From positions 38,283,351-38,347,350 of the forward strand of contig JAKTNV010000001.1 in NCBI GenBank assembly GCA_022747635.1: a DNA stretch of 64,000 nt, given 5' to 3'. A program made the translations under genes and the position numbers. The first letter of the stretch is position 1; every line of letters starts with the position of its first letter. Below the pieces are notes generated by a model, which was not told the DNA's origin, did no database searches, and saw nothing but the letters and a program-made list of their open reading frames with translations. This DNA comes from Hetaerina americana. Lineage: Eukaryota > Arthropoda > Insecta > Odonata > Calopterygidae. Below are positions 1 to 12,340 of the stretch, one piece after another.

Positions 1-1722
1 GGTAAATTTAAAGGCTTTTTTTTAAATAGCGTATCTTTTCCTTCCAGAAAAAATGATATTTAGCACTACAAGACATAAGTTTCGCTAGTAGACATCATCA
101 GGTGTAGTTGCAGGACATGGCCAAGGAGGGAGTCGTGCTGGTTGTAATACATTTTACGCGTGGAAAATAAAGTTAGGTTTCCACCATTAACTACATAAGA
201 GTTCCTCAAAGTTATACCGGATAAAGTTAAACTCATCAAGGGAATTCACTAAAGAGAGATGAAAAATTACGACTACTCCAGAGACAACATTAAAATATCA
301 ACCGTAAAAAAGCGACCTTAGAATTTATCGACTGTTGGGATTGGGAACGTATTTATTTATGTCGTAAAATCTTGCCAAGAATTAAGGGAACGGCTCAGGT
401 GAGAGAAAATCCAGCTGTAGAATAGAGAGTAGCTTCTTCTTAATAAATCCGCCAACTTGATTTCAGCTGAACTTCCATCCAGCAGATTCTTGCCACCCAG
501 TAAGCATCGGCGAATATACAGTTTCCTAACTGATCAACGCAAGTTTAAAAAGAAACGGAATTCATATATAATTCCACCGAATCCGGAGGCGAAAGGAAAA
601 ATTCCAAAGCGCTACCGCAATTCGGCAAACGAATTTAAACAGGAGAGCGATTGAGTGTGTTAAAGGAAGGAGCTACGGCACAAAGAAGATGAATCAAAAA
701 CAGGAGAATTAAACGTATGAAGAGAGAGGCCAGGGAACAGAGAGAGAGAGAGAGGGCGGCGAGCAGAGTGATGAATTAAAAGGGAGGAACGCAGACTGGG
801 AGGGAACCAGGGGGAGTGAGTGTAACAAAAGGTGATGTGGATAAATAGACTCCCACACGGCCACTCGTTTTTTTATCAACTCCACGGAGGATGAAAGGGT
901 TGAAACTTTGCGTAAGGGAGAGCGAGAGAGAGGGTGGGACGGTGTAGAGAGCGCAGGAAAGGAGGACGGAAGACGAACTAGGGCGGGCGGAAAGGATCGC
1001 GGTCGGAAGAATGGGAAACAGGAGGGTATTAGGTAATGGACTATGAGGTAGGAAGAACGAGAGAGGAGTCCGGGAGGAGGCCGGGGAGTCGGCGGAGAAG
1101 AAAGGGAGATAAGGGAAAAAGAAAACTGAGGAAGAGGAGGCGTAGTACATTACCTATTGGAGTGAGAATAGGAGGAGGGATGGGAAATAAACTGTAGGAA
1201 AGGCATCGGGGAAGACCAGAGGGCGCAAAGGAGGACCGCCATCTTAAACGCTCCCACCCCCGCCCACCCTAGAGCGTTAGAGGAGGAAGCGTTTTCACGC
1301 TCTTCAAGCATTTTAGCATCCACGCAACGCCGAGTGGGATATCGCCTTTTTTCACTCTTTCTCACTCACTCTCTCTATCCTCATCCCTTTCTTCGTTTCC
1401 TCTGGGAAACCTTTTTCCCAAGCAAGGGAGCCAGCCATGAATAGGAAAACACCGTGCGTAGGTACGGCAAGCGCTTTCATCTGTTCAAACACGGCACGAG
1501 TGAGAATTAGTTACACAATATTCAGACCATCTAATGCGCCGGTGTTATGGAACCAAGGATTTTACGGAATTTCCAGGCTGATGTGTGTGTTGCGTGGATT
1601 TCTTTGGAACTCGAAACACGGTGGAAGGGAAATAGATACCGCGTCAGACGATGCCGTCGATTTTTAATGGAAGAAATGAATATACCATTGCGTAATGAAA
1701 TGCTTAAATTATAAATGGCAAT
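1..1722. other. Non-coding DNA with a GA-rich tract
   Basis: No convincing gene is seen. From about 720 to 1180 the plus strand is strongly purine-skewed (runs of GA, AGG and GAGAGAG), followed by a CpG-containing stretch near 1200-1340. Open frames here are low-complexity Ser/Leu/Pro or Arg/Glu products of this skew and are not taken as genes. A hammerhead-like motif near the left edge is listed separately. Confidence 0.6.
65..108 (-). ncRNA. Hammerhead-ribozyme-like motif, weak helix II
   Basis: Read on the minus strand this segment has a CUGAUGA box (plus 95-101), a GAAAC box (79-83) and a GUC cleavage-type triplet (72-74) closed by a two-pair helix III. A six-pair helix I, ACUACA with UGUAGU (103-108 and 65-70), is offset by one mismatch. 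Helix II is only one or two pairs, and one extra U follows the CUGAUGA box, so the fold may be inactive. Similar CTGATGATG...CGAAAC strings are common in invertebrate retroelement ends, and minimal type I hammerheads are known in Penelope-like elements. No reverse transcriptase lies next to it. Confidence 0.3.
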
Positions 1723-1732
1723 TATTACCAAA

Positions 1733-2043
1733 GCATGGGATCGAGATGCTGCGGTGGCTAGCGAGCTGGCTTCCCACCCCGGCCAGGGTTTGAATCCTGA
1801 AGAAGGCAGATTTTTTCAGTGATATCCCGATCCCTACTTGAGATGCTTTGTGGAGAGCACCTTAGGTGAGTACGACGTCCGTCGGATGGGACGTTAAGCT
1901 GTGGGCCTCTTGATGCCTTTCGTTAAGAGTAAACTAATGCCGACGCCGGGTTTCTCTTCACTTTTCCTCCGTTCCCACCCATTCCCAACGTCACAAATGA
2001 CCTCAGCGGTCAGTCGCCTCCCCTAAGCTACAACCACTAGTGC
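1733..2043 (+). mobile_element. tRNA-derived SINE, family 1, copy 1
   Basis: This 311-bp unit is closely similar over its whole length to the unit at 62649-62952. Its head resembles a tRNA, with a GGTTTGAATCCTG B-box-like string, and its body holds the shared GGATGGGACGTTAAGC and CTAATGCCGACGCCGGG blocks. It is flanked by a perfect 10-bp target-site duplication, TATTACCAAA, at 1723-1732 and 2044-2053. It is more diverged in the B box than the second copy, so it is probably the older insertion. It has no coding capacity and would depend on a LINE for mobility. Confidence 0.85.
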
Positions 2044-2053
2044 TATTACCAAA

Positions 2054-3395
2054 TTATGATCACATAACAGGTGAAAATGAAAAAAATGGGCAACTGTAAG
2101 CACTCAAATTTATGAATTGAGATTTGCTAATTAATTGAAACGGCGTCGTAAAAATAGAAGAGCCACTTCGGCATGAGGCAAAATTTTTTTACTGAGTCCA
2201 GGATTAAAAATTCGACTTGAGAACGAGGTCATACTGAATACTCCAGAGCTAAACATTTACATGATTAAAGCGATTGATGAAGTGTTTAGAACCAGCAGTA
2301 ATCTATAATCATTTCTTCTTTGCAGAAATTTCACGCTAAAGGCTACATTTTCAATTTCAAATTTTCAATTTTCAATATAAATAAAACTTAATGTTGACAT
2401 TTATACGGTTATGTTAACCTCGGAACAGCATGGATGTGAAATTTATAAACGAGTACCATGTAAATTGATGCAATCAAATCATAACAACACTCAATTTTAA
2501 CATAGCACAATGTCTGCGTGTCTTTTTTCGTCCACAGTAGACATATCTATGTACTGATAAATGGCAAAAGAAATATGTGAAATTTCCTTCTAGGAGCATA
2601 TTTGCTCTACAGAACCCCGCGATGTAAATAATGGTCTAACTAGAGCTAACCGGTAACGTTAGTGTAAACTGCTTCGAAGGAACCAACCTACCGTCAATCG
2701 CTTCATTCAAACTAAAAATGGTTCATTTTCCCGTGAAAACGGATCAACCCCCTCGTGAATCCGGCGATCGAGTGAGTTCAATGTCACCCGCGTGTCAAGC
2801 GAGAAGCGATTGAAATCCTTCAGTCAGCGAGCGTTCACTCGTCCTTCGACCGAACAAAAGCAGACCTTTTCAATTTAAAAGAGGGAACAAAACACTCCCG
2901 CGTCACGTCCCCTTGCTCGCATTCAAACCTGTCACGCACCCTCATTTTTCACTCAGGACCTTAGAAACACGCACGCACACACATACATTTAAGCTCTCCT
3001 CGAGCATTCCCTATTTTTTTCTTATTGCCACTGTCCTTTTTCTTAGTCTCATGCCCTTCCTTCAGCCTATTCATTGAAGACGATACTAAGGCCTTCCCTA
3101 CCTATATTTGCATTCGCATTTGTCAATTCCTTCGATGTGTTCAACTCCTTTTTCTCTATTGAAGGATTCCTTTGTTTCCGTTTGTTTGCGACACAAGCTG
3201 TCCTTCACGTTTCCGCTTAACTGTGAGATAAAGAGTTCCCGGGGTTAATGGCTCATGTGGCGTCAATCAGCGCCTACCGTGTCTCACCCCGCCGGCGAAT
3301 CGGAGCGTACGAAGAATTATCCTATTTTCGAAGATTTGACGCGCATTCATTCATACTTCAACTTTAATCCATTAGAAAACCCGAAGTACTAAAAT
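2054..3395. other. Non-coding DNA, nothing recognised
   Basis: AT-rich sequence with no coding frame longer than expected by chance and no recognised repeat. Confidence 0.5.
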
Positions 3396-4475
3396 ACGTG
3401 GGTCGTTCAATAATTTCTATGAAAAAAATTATTTTGGGTGCATATTTTTTTAATTTTTCAACGATATTTCCTTTTAGCTCGCTAAACATTTCCCAGCGTA
3501 TCTCCAATTATTTTTAAGCCGTCCAAAAGGATGATTACGGAAGGTCCTCAAATTAGGCATGTTTGTTGACGATGACCAGCGACCTGAACCGTTTTCCACC
3601 CAGCCATATTTTCGTTTGGAAACAAAAAAGGTCACTGGGGGCCAAATCTAGTGATTACGGTGGATTCACAATTTAATTCCATAGTATTCGCCATCGAAAC
3701 TGCGCAGGTGTGCACCCTTCCATTGTCTTGATGGGAGAGAATTTTTTTCTTTGCCGAATGAGGACCTTTGTTCTTGATTTCTTCGCTCAACCGGCGCAAT
3801 AAAGACGCATGATACTCTCCATTAATTGTTTGTCCATTTTGCACGTAATTGATGTAGATGATCCGCGTGCATCCTGAAATACCGCGGCCACCGCTTGCCG
3901 ACGGATTTCACTGTACTCGCCTTCTTCGGGGCCGGATCGCCTTAGAAACCCACTGTTTCGACTGTGCCTTTGTCTCTGGAGTGTAGCAGTGTATCCATGT
4001 TTCGGCCATGGTTATACATCGACGCAGAACTCGTCAGGATGGCGACGGAAAAGCACCAATCTGGCTCCGAGTCAACCAAACGACTGCGTTTATTCTCTCC
4101 TGAAAGCAAACGCGATACTCATCCTGCCGAGAATTTTTTCACACCAAAACGTTGAAACGCATTTACACAATAGTAAACAGTCTAAACACAGGAGAAGTTG
4201 TGCCATGAGCATCATCGAACCCGTCTTTGATCTCTTTCAATTTAAGGTCTTTTAAATAGAAATGTTCAATCACCGGAGAAACTCATTTTCCCCATTTTTG
4301 TAATTAAACAGGAGTTAGTTGCTTCATTCCACTATGAAAATGAAACCACGAGATGGATTTAGCTGAAACTTTAACAGCAATCTAGAGAGAGTTGAGGCTT
4401 ACTAAAAGTAAATGTTTTCCGATACTACGGGCAAAATCTCTCGGATTCTCTAAGGAGTTACTGTACGACCCAATT
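3396..4475 (-). mobile_element. Degenerate mariner transposon
   Basis: Minus-strand frames between about 3430 and 4260 carry scattered mariner transposase signatures in the right order: a TMAETWIHCYTPE-type block (around 4010), then QNGQTINGEYHASLL (3800-3840) and the LSHQDNGRVHT block holding the second catalytic Asp (around 3725). The frame is broken several times. Degenerate inverted ends can be seen as ACGTGGGTCGTTCAATA near 3396 and GTACGACCCAAT near 4463. It is a dead copy; the helix-turn-helix N-terminus is not recognisable. Confidence 0.75.
3632..3844 (-). pseudogene. Mariner transposase fragment (catalytic core)
   Basis: This open stretch of about 70 codons lies inside the degenerate mariner and matches the mariner catalytic region around its second Asp: a QNGQTINGEY block followed by HQDNGRVHT. 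The upstream TMAETW block is in another frame and stop codons separate the two, so no functional protein is made. In the mariner family this region holds the DD34D/E active site that cuts and joins the transposon ends. Confidence 0.75.
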
Positions 4476-4799
4476 ATATGCTCCTAAATTATTGCACAAT
4501 ATTTCTCGAATTAAGTAAGGTCGTGGGGTTGTATAACATTCCCACGGAATGACTCTTAAGAGCTTGGGAAAATGTGGGAGTAGTGTTCTAACGGCTCGTA
4601 AGAACGACTCGTAATTAGTAATCTTCATGAGGGAGGAACTTGGTGGATTATTTAGTCAAATCAGCGTTGATTCCCTTACTAAAAAAGGAAATGCAGCCAT
4701 TTGTAAGGACTAAAGAGCACTAATTTTTATTTCGTGCACAGCGAAAGCGTACAACTTTGCATAAAGTCATGAATATCAATAAGAACGTGAAGAGGAGAA

Positions 4800-5560
4800 C
4801 AAATGATTACTTAGCCAGTTTAGATTCAGGAAGAGGAGAGGCACACGTAATGCCAAAACAACAATGAGATCACCCTTAGAGAGGAGCATAGAATACTATC
4901 AGGATGTATAAGCTTGTTTAGCAGATTACGGGAAGGCGTTCGGTAAAGTGAGTTGGGTTGAATTAATGTCATCTCATTGAATAGACAGTATGGACAAATC
5001 ATAAACTCATTTAGGTTCCTGGATGATTCAGCTTTAATTTGTCAGTCAGACAAGATGTTGCAAGCATTGATGAGAGCATTGGAAAGTCAGTGAGATAGGT
5101 ATGAGAAGAGAATCAATGTAAACAAAAAAAGGTTGGGCAGTTTTCGAGGAAAAGGAAAGCTAAGTCAAATATTAAAATAGAATTTCAAAAAATATAGCAG
5201 ATGGAACAGTTTACTTATCTCGGAAGTCTTTTGGACCGAACTGGTTAAAGTAGTAGTGACATAGAAAGAATTGAGTCAGGCCAAATAGTTTTCACAAGGA
5301 ATAAGGTATCGATAACAGGGACGGCGAGCATGGATGTTAAGAAACGGTTATTAGAACGCAAAGGATGCAGGAAAAATGGATGTAGAGCATTTTAATTGGT
5401 AAAGTGGATGAATACTGAGATTCGAGTAGAGAGGAGAGCTTCAAACAAACTAGGAAGGGATAGCAAAAAGATAGTCACGTTGGATGGAATGAAGGGAGGA
5501 AGGAAGCATGCGGAATTGAAGAAGGGTTTATTGTAGCGTTGGATGTCAGGTTGTGCTTAG
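4800..5560 (+). pseudogene. Non-LTR retrotransposon (LINE) reverse transcriptase remnant
   Basis: Plus-strand translations contain an RINVNKTK-like string (5110-5140), an MEQFTYLGSLLDRTG-like string (about 5205-5245) and a SSDIERIESGQ-like string. Together these are the KxNxxKTKxM...FxYLGS...EIxxRI layout seen after the YADD box in LINE reverse transcriptases. Frames are interrupted by stops. The clade cannot be assigned. Confidence 0.65.
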
Positions 5561-6259
5561 CTAGGAGAGGCAAGTAATTGCATCGTTGTACCATTGCATA
5601 GGCCTGTATCCATCCAAGACCTGCCTTAAACGGTAGAATAACAATAATAATAATGCAGAATAACATTCTCAGGAGGCAGTTGCAACTGAAGTGGAACCAT
5701 TTATTGAGAATCAAGGGATGTATCGTAATTGATGAGGTTTTAGGGCGAAAAATATGACGATAATCCGGTAGGTGAGCAATCAAATGCCCTCATCATAAAA
5801 TATTTTCATGAAGTTAAAAGATTCTCTTCTGAACTTCGTAGAATCATATACGGAGAGCCAATGGAGATTAGATTACTATTCAACGGATCCATTCTTTTTC
5901 TAAATTTTCCAAATGAAAAAATTGGAAAATGTTAAAATCCTATGACAGCTTTCTTAAGATATTAATGATCATTTGGCGTAAATTTTGTGTTGCAATAGTA
6001 CCATGACCCTAGAAACAATCTCTGGTATATAAGACAATTAATGAATCAGAAATGTTCCCATGAAAACTCTGTTTTATAATTTGAGTGCGTTGAATTTAGA
6101 GTTCAAGAGATACACCAATGTGTGTAATAATACGTGGTATTAGTTGGTATGTTTTGCATGGTTTTTATTTATTAATGTGCAGTTTGTCAGTCAAGGTATA
6201 TTCTTGGTAGACACAGTGACTAACACGGGCATTCTTATAAACCTCGCCTAAAAAAGGCA

Positions 6260-6790
6260 TTACCCTACGCTATGATAAACGATTCTTAGATTCCGTTTAC
6301 TTTCTGCCTCCATTTCGTCCACCACGCCATATATTTTCCTTCGTCTACCTCCGTTAATCAGCATTCTCTCCTCTATCGCAGTCTTCAGCATTCCATTACC
6401 ATTCAAAATGCCCAGCATCCATTTGTTCTGTTTCTTTGAATCTCTTCAAACTACTCTCCTTCCTCCACTAATACCCCAAACACTTTTTTGTATGATTTTC
6501 TTTCGACCCATTTCACTTTTATCATCCGTTTCAACGAGCACATTTAAAAAGCCTCCAATCTATGCTTGTCATCTATCCTCAACGTCAAAGTTTCGGAACC
6601 ATACAAAGCCACGCTCTGTATCAACGCTGCTACCAGTCACTTCTTTACATCTTTAATCAAGGTGCCTGTCATTAAATCCTGCCTCTTTGTAAACGCTTCA
6701 GTCCCAGCGACGAATTCCTCTTTTAAGAATAATTTGCGTGGAATAACGAATGCAGAGGATACTTTGGAAAGAATATGAAAAGGTTCACTC
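6260..6790 (-). pseudogene. LINE reverse transcriptase 3' remnant
   Basis: On the minus strand, frames between about 6780 and 6540 show an EAFTKRQDL string, then SVALYGSETLTLRIDD (around 6590-6640) and a following helix. This matches the WSVALYGxETWTLR block that lies downstream of the polymerase palm in many LINEs. Continuing to about 6260 is a GGRRRK-like string of the kind found at the C-terminus. Several frame breaks make it a dead fragment. It points opposite to the remnant at 4800-5560. Confidence 0.6.
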
Positions 6791-9700
6791 CCGAGACACT
6801 TTTAAGTAAGAGAAAGGGGACAAATGATGTCACAAACACATCCAACATGAAGGTAAACTTTGTTTCACTTCGACAGATTTAGCGGCGTGGCAAGGTGTTG
6901 GAGGGCGGAGTGGACGTGTGCTCATGGAAACGTTCAGCAGCAAGCGAACGATAGCGCAAGAATTGTGTCCTACTCCCTCATTCGGTTTCCTCATCTCTCT
7001 AATTCCGAAGCAAAAGATATAAAATATACTGAATTCTATTGTAACATTAAACTAACTTTCTCCTCAATTGAGATTTCCGGACAACGCAACCCTATTTTTT
7101 TTAAAATAAGAAATAAGTAAGAAAATATTATTCGCTCTTCGTTAACTTCGTAAAAATCTATTTTAGATATTTTTTAATTTCAGTACGGGTAAAAATGACC
7201 GAACCATTTATTTCAACATAAATAGGCCACGGCATTCTCATTTAAGGGATAGTTATCAGATGAAGAATATAAACGACATGTCCCTTTCATATCGTCAGTA
7301 AGTCGGGAGGGATGAGAAAAGGGAAAGAGAGTCACTGCTGTGGTGACGGCGAAAAAACGGGATTGATCACAATCCATTCGAGACCACGATTATTCGCATT
7401 TTATTTCCAGCTCTTCCGGGCCGTTAAGTCGTTCACTGATTTCTTTTTTTAGTTAATACTGGAACAAGGAACTTTTGTCACAGAAAAATAAAATTGAAAT
7501 AGATCAAAATTTAAGGAGACAAACTGGGACATCTTTTTGCAATAAAAGATTAAAAACTACAATCAAGAAACTTATGAACTAAAATTAAAACTGAAATTCA
7601 AATATTTTGAAATATAGAGTTCCAGGGGTGCATTAATATTGTGGCATTTCAGTACAATCGCAACTTCTGAGACAAACTGGGATATCTTTTTCCGATAAAA
7701 GATAACTACATTTCACATTTACTAAGGATCAACATCTTAAAGAAGGAAAATTTATCGCATAAACGTGCCAAGGGTGTAATATTACTGAGTTCTGTATTAA
7801 CAATCATCTACAAACTCGAGACTGTGGACTCTCCTACTCTAAAATTTCGGTGATAGCTTCGACTCAGGATACTTGAGATTCCACGAGCTTAGATATTATC
7901 GTGGGTAAAGGCCTAATCTGCACATTACCCTTGAAGCCACGTTTTAAAGCTTAAGTTATAGGTTAACCAGAGGTTTATGGAAATTTGGGTATTGACGCAG
8001 AAGAAAATTAGGCATTGGCTAGTGCTTTTTGAACGGTGATGGCAAATGCTTTCTACTGTAGTCGCGTAAAAAAGAACTCCTTTCCAACAGGCTAAATTGA
8101 AGGCCTACTTTACTACCCTTCTCAGTGTGATCATGTCTACAATAGGTAAGTGCTATTAAAATCGCAACCCATGTGTGAGAATTAAACGTTCATCATTTGA
8201 GTTTCAGTAGGAGACGAAGACACGCATGTTATGTCGTCCCACCAGGAGCTCCCACCTTAGGCTTTTCAATGATCAATCGACGCTTCCTGCACGCTCACAA
8301 GAATTTTTAATGAATCGGGTGGCTTTCTTTTGCATTTTAATTTGAAAATTAAATCTTTCTGCGCTGGATTCATATTCACGAAGCGTATTCAAGATGAAGT
8401 AACACTTTCCTCAACTTTGTCGCTTGATTATTTACCAAACATTCGTTTGATGAAACCAAGTTTAAGGCGGTTCCATAGATATTTTGAGTGTGTTTTACGA
8501 TGATAAGGTGACACCCGAGCGTACTCGTATGTACGAGTACTCGTACTTAGTTCGAGTCTGTGACTATAAAACTTAAAAGGGACCGCTTTACACCAATTTC
8601 ACCTCAGTTACTGATATCGGTGCTGAAATCAGAATGTTCCATATTGTTTGTATTGTTGGTGCCAAGTCTCGGATGGACCGTTTTACACAATCCAACTCTC
8701 TTTAAGATTTTCGATTTTCACGCATAAACTGACGCTTTTGCTCTGTTTTCGGTTGGCGTCGGTGTTTACGCTTAATTTAAAGCCTTTAGAGGTCATCTTG
8801 CGATATTCCATTCATATTTCTGACAAGGAAACGGCTCTCTTATTTGGGGCAATGTTAATTGCCAATACCTATGCAATGTGTTTACAATCCCAGTAACGAA
8901 AAAGAGGAATCCGGGTAAGGGACTGGATTAGCAGGAGAACGTTAAGGTAGGTACCGGTGTTCAGGCGATGCTGCGCACTGAATTGAAAATTAACATATTG
9001 ACAGTTACAGAAGTTAACATATTTACAAATGTCAACCGTGAGATATTCCAATATTCTAGCAGTTTCTTCAATCGAGAGTACATTGCTACCGACAGATCAC
9101 AAAAACTGGCTCCTACAAATATAGCGTGGATTCCAGCGCCACCATCTTGAAAAACCCCTGCTCATATGTGATTAGTACTTGGATTCAAGAATCGGATAGA
9201 AAATAAGAATCGTAGCATAAATTTCTCATTTCAGTTCTGAACCGAATTCAAGTCATCCCTCGGTTATGAAGGATTATCAAAATTTGGAAGATGATTTAAG
9301 GTCTTCTGTGAAAGAAATAATCTTTCTTTGTTGAATTGCCTTCGTAAATCACTGAGGAATAAGAGGAGACCCACCATGCTTCCTTGCAGAACGCCAATAT
9401 TTTCACTAATTCGAAATGTTTTCAAATAACGAATACGAATCTATAACAAAGGCATATATCATTAAACTGTATAAAATGAATTTGTGCATTATGGGAAAGT
9501 TAGTATGTTTATGTACAATTTATATTGATTTTAATGATGAAGATATTTAACAGAAGTAAAAAAGTATCTGCATCATCTTAGGCTTCAACGCGTTCGTTGT
9601 TAATGCGTGGACAACAATTTTGCCAGCGTTCCCCGGAACGTAATGAAAAAAAGGTTTACTTCCAAATATCAGCATCGAGATATACACGGAAAACTGGAAA

Positions 9701-9942
9701 GTGGACGCTTGCACATAATATGCTATACCGTAAGGTATCTATTCACTAAAATAACGACATTTCTGATTACAACTAAGGAGCTCACCAAAGACCAACTGAA
9801 AATGAAATTTGGAATAAGAAGTTGAGTCTTCCGCGAGGGAATATTATAAGCGGCCAAGTTTAAGTTATTTAGCAATCTTGTAAAATTTAAAGAAACAATA
9901 TTAACAGAATGAGATGATAATTTGGGATTTTATACCCTAACT
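6791..9942. other. Non-coding DNA with a local duplication and a palindrome
   Basis: No gene is recognised. A segment of about 35 bp built on GAGACAAACTGGGA...ATAAAAGAT occurs at 7516-7550 and again, slightly changed, at 7669-7704. A perfect hairpin, GTACTCGTA with TACGAGTAC, lies at 8521-8540. Confidence 0.5.
7516..7704. repeat. Direct repeat, period about 153 bp
   Basis: Two copies of GAGACAAACTGGGAYATCTTTTT followed by ATAAAAGAT start about 153 bp apart. The sequence between them does not obviously repeat a third time. It could be a short segmental duplication or two copies of one repeat end. Confidence 0.5.
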
Positions 9943-10030
9943 TCGGCCTGAATAATTCAAAGAAACTGCGGGAGATCCCGCGACATCAACTTTTATCGGA
10001 GTTACCCGCTAGTGCGCATTACAATGCAAC
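9943..10030 (-). repeat. Short dispersed repeat family A, copy 1
   Basis: On the minus strand this segment reads ...GTCGCGGGATCTCCCGCAGTTTC TTTGAAT-like sequence. Plus-strand segments at 41336-41395 and 43655-43712 share the core CTCCGTTAAAxxTTACTGTYGCGGCATCTCC. Three copies in one window in two orientations mark it as a dispersed element, perhaps the 3' part of a SINE. No target-site duplication was identified. Confidence 0.55.
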
Positions 10031-11414
10031 AATTTCAACGAGTAACAATCATTTGACTTAACCGGGATTCCTGTAAATGCGAATAATTTTTACTCTTTTA
10101 ATTTATTGCGCTGGGCGGCCCGAATGTAAGTGGTACTAAACATGCTGAAAACCCATATCGAAAACCCATATTTGTATTGGTAGCCCTTTCCCGGGAGACA
10201 TAATTACTAGTGGCCTCCGTATAGAGCCTAAACGCTTGCTACTAGCTGGACTGCCCGATTTTAAAGGGATGTAAATGTTCTAAAAAAATCCAGAGAGGGA
10301 AATCGCCAGGCGCTTTTGAATACGCTGAAATGGAATGCTAGGCGTAGGAGGAATTTGATTGATCATTTGCAATTCATTTTCATTTTGATTCATTTGAGTA
10401 CTCGCGTGAATAACCCCAGTAATAAATGACGGCCATCGACGGCAACGAGAGGATAAATGGTCGGCATCTATTAAGAGGGAAACACCAACCAACCTTTATC
10501 AAGTCCTCGGCATCCGTCATTCGGTAGCGTCTTGCAAAAAAGGTACCGTAATGCCATCCACGGAGGGGGTCATAAAAAAGATACTTGAGCTTCCGCCTGG
10601 CGCTCAAAGGAAAAACGTAGGTATCAGTTACCCTCGATTATCATTCCAATTCACATCCAATTATCGATTATTTTCCTTTCTCATTATGGAAAGCGATTTA
10701 TTTCGAGAAAATATATCGGTGTTGTTAACTTAAAATGAATAATTGAGAATTTTATACAGATTATAAACTAGGAGCAAACTATATGCTACTCGTAAAATAT
10801 AACATTCAATATTTGACTTTCACCGTTGATTCCTAAATATACAAAGAAATAACTCGCGATTACATAAGTCTGCAAAATAAAAAAAGCACTTTAATTCGAT
10901 AACGCGGCATTAATACGAATCCTACTTTGTTTCCTTGGCCAGACAAAGATATTAACACTGCCAAGAGGAAAATTCAACGCTTCGTTTTTCCTCGCACAAC
11001 CAGATCCAATAACAGACGAAATGTAAGCGCTAACAATATTATAATGAAGTTCACCTCTCGAAAGATCTCTTCCCCACTTTTAAATATGCAAACACCTCCT
11101 GCCACACACAAATGCTGCAGTGTATTCGGAATCGAGAAGATATGTCAATCAGTAGCAATTCCAAAATCCAACCTCAGTTAACGTAGGTATAGCACACCTA
11201 GAGCATGTAGTTGTGAAGAGCTAGATGATAGAGGAAGCAGAAGAAACCCTAAAGATGTTAAATATATGAAAATCAAAAGATATGAAACAGGGGAGACTAC
11301 TTGTATGTAGAAGGCTGATAATAAATAGAAGCGATTTTTGTTGTTCTTTGATCTGAGCGTGTCCAGTCCTGGAGCTTTTTGAATACACGGTGGGTGCGTG
11401 TATGTATATATATT
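10031..11414. other. Non-coding DNA, nothing recognised
   Basis: AT-rich sequence without a convincing gene. A short AAAACCCATAT string is directly repeated near 10147-10170. Confidence 0.45.
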
Positions 11415-11530
11415 GACGGCACAATAGAACACAAATAAAATAGATAACACTTAAAAGTAGAATCTACAAATCTACAATGTGAGTGTCCTTTTAAGTGTTA
11501 TCTATTTTATTTGTGTTTTATTGTGCCGTC
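11415..11530. repeat. Near-perfect 43-bp inverted repeat (foldback)
   Basis: Left arm 11415-11457 and right arm 11488-11530 are reverse complements with a single mismatch, separated by 30 bp. The arms run from GACGGCACAATA to CACTTAAAAG. Such high identity suggests a recent foldback or MITE-type event. The outer flanks keep weaker, AT-rich complementarity. No coding content. Confidence 0.85.
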
Positions 11531-11600
11531 CAAATATTATACTGCTCGTGCGAATGTTTCTATATTATCCACATACACACAGAAACTCATAAAAAAAAAA

Positions 11601-11604
11601 TATA

Positions 11605-11669
<65 letters not shown>

Positions 11670-11671
11670 AC
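11601..11671. repeat. (TA)n microsatellite
   Basis: About 70 bp of nearly pure TA dinucleotides beside the foldback. Tyr/Ile frames across it are artefacts. Confidence 0.95.
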
Positions 11672-11751
11672 AATGTGCATGAGTGTGTTTCTATTTAAAT
11701 TCTTAAACCTGTCTCCAAATGAATGTTTTCGCCTTTTGGAGGGCTCATTTA

Positions 11752-12036
11752 TGAGGGTAATCTCAGAAGTACCCGACCCAACAAAGAAAAAACAAACATT
11801 TTGGAAAAAAATGTTTGTATTTTTCAACATAAACTCCTCTCTGCTCTATACACTTTTCCCAGCGATGCTCAATAAGGTTGATAACCTTTTTAGAATAAGA
11901 ACTGTCTTGCTCCTCAAAATAGCCATTAACTGCCGACATCACTTCTTCACGGTTGAAAAATCTTCGACCACCGAACCACTTTTTTCAAGTTTGCGAACAG
12001 AAAATAGTCCGAGGGGGCTAAATCTGGCGAATAGGG
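11752..12036 (-). mobile_element. 3'-terminal mariner fragment, truncated in the catalytic core
   Basis: On the minus strand this begins with YSPDLAPSDYFLF, the block that holds the third catalytic Asp of mariner transposases. After a one-base slip at an A run it continues through a GGRRFFNREEV-type string to HRWEKCIEQRGVYVEKY, the usual C-terminus. The outer end, TGAGGGTAATCTC...AGTACCCGACC at 11752, resembles the inverted end of the mariner at 50030. The fragment stops abruptly at about 12036, where the flank of the virus-like element begins. Confidence 0.75.
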
Positions 12037-12244
12037 TATGATTCGAGTAGGTAGGAAATGGGGTTCCGAGGCCAGTTGCGCGCGGCGGCCATCTTGGAAA
12101 TCCGGCGCCGGTGCTGCCGCCTATATTGAGTTTGAAAACAAAAGCGCAACGAAAAGCGGCGCTGGAATTCCGATGTGGTTTTCGTGCGACTTGGGAGGAG
12201 GAAGTACTTTGCGGCGGCGGTGGTGGTGGCGGCGTTGGGGCTCC

Positions 12245-12340
12245 CTAACCGCGTGACCGCAGTTGTCTGAAATTCTTCTGAGATGCATGCTTTTAAGAAT
12301 GCTAAAATATTATCATTGCTATTATATTGGTATTTTTGAG
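12245..12340. repeat. Direct repeat, copy 1 of 2
   Basis: This copy shares a segment of roughly 90 bp at about 85% identity by eye with 13028-13120. Both contain CTTCTGAGATGCAT.CTTTTAAGAATGCTAAAA and TTATCATTGCTATTATA. The two copies are about 783 bp apart and flank the unassigned frame at 12644-12979. Confidence 0.75.

Noticed and set aside
11511..12041. Open frame of 176 codons on the plus strand
   Set aside because: Its middle is the (TA)n Tyr/Ile artefact and its end is the antisense of a mariner transposase.
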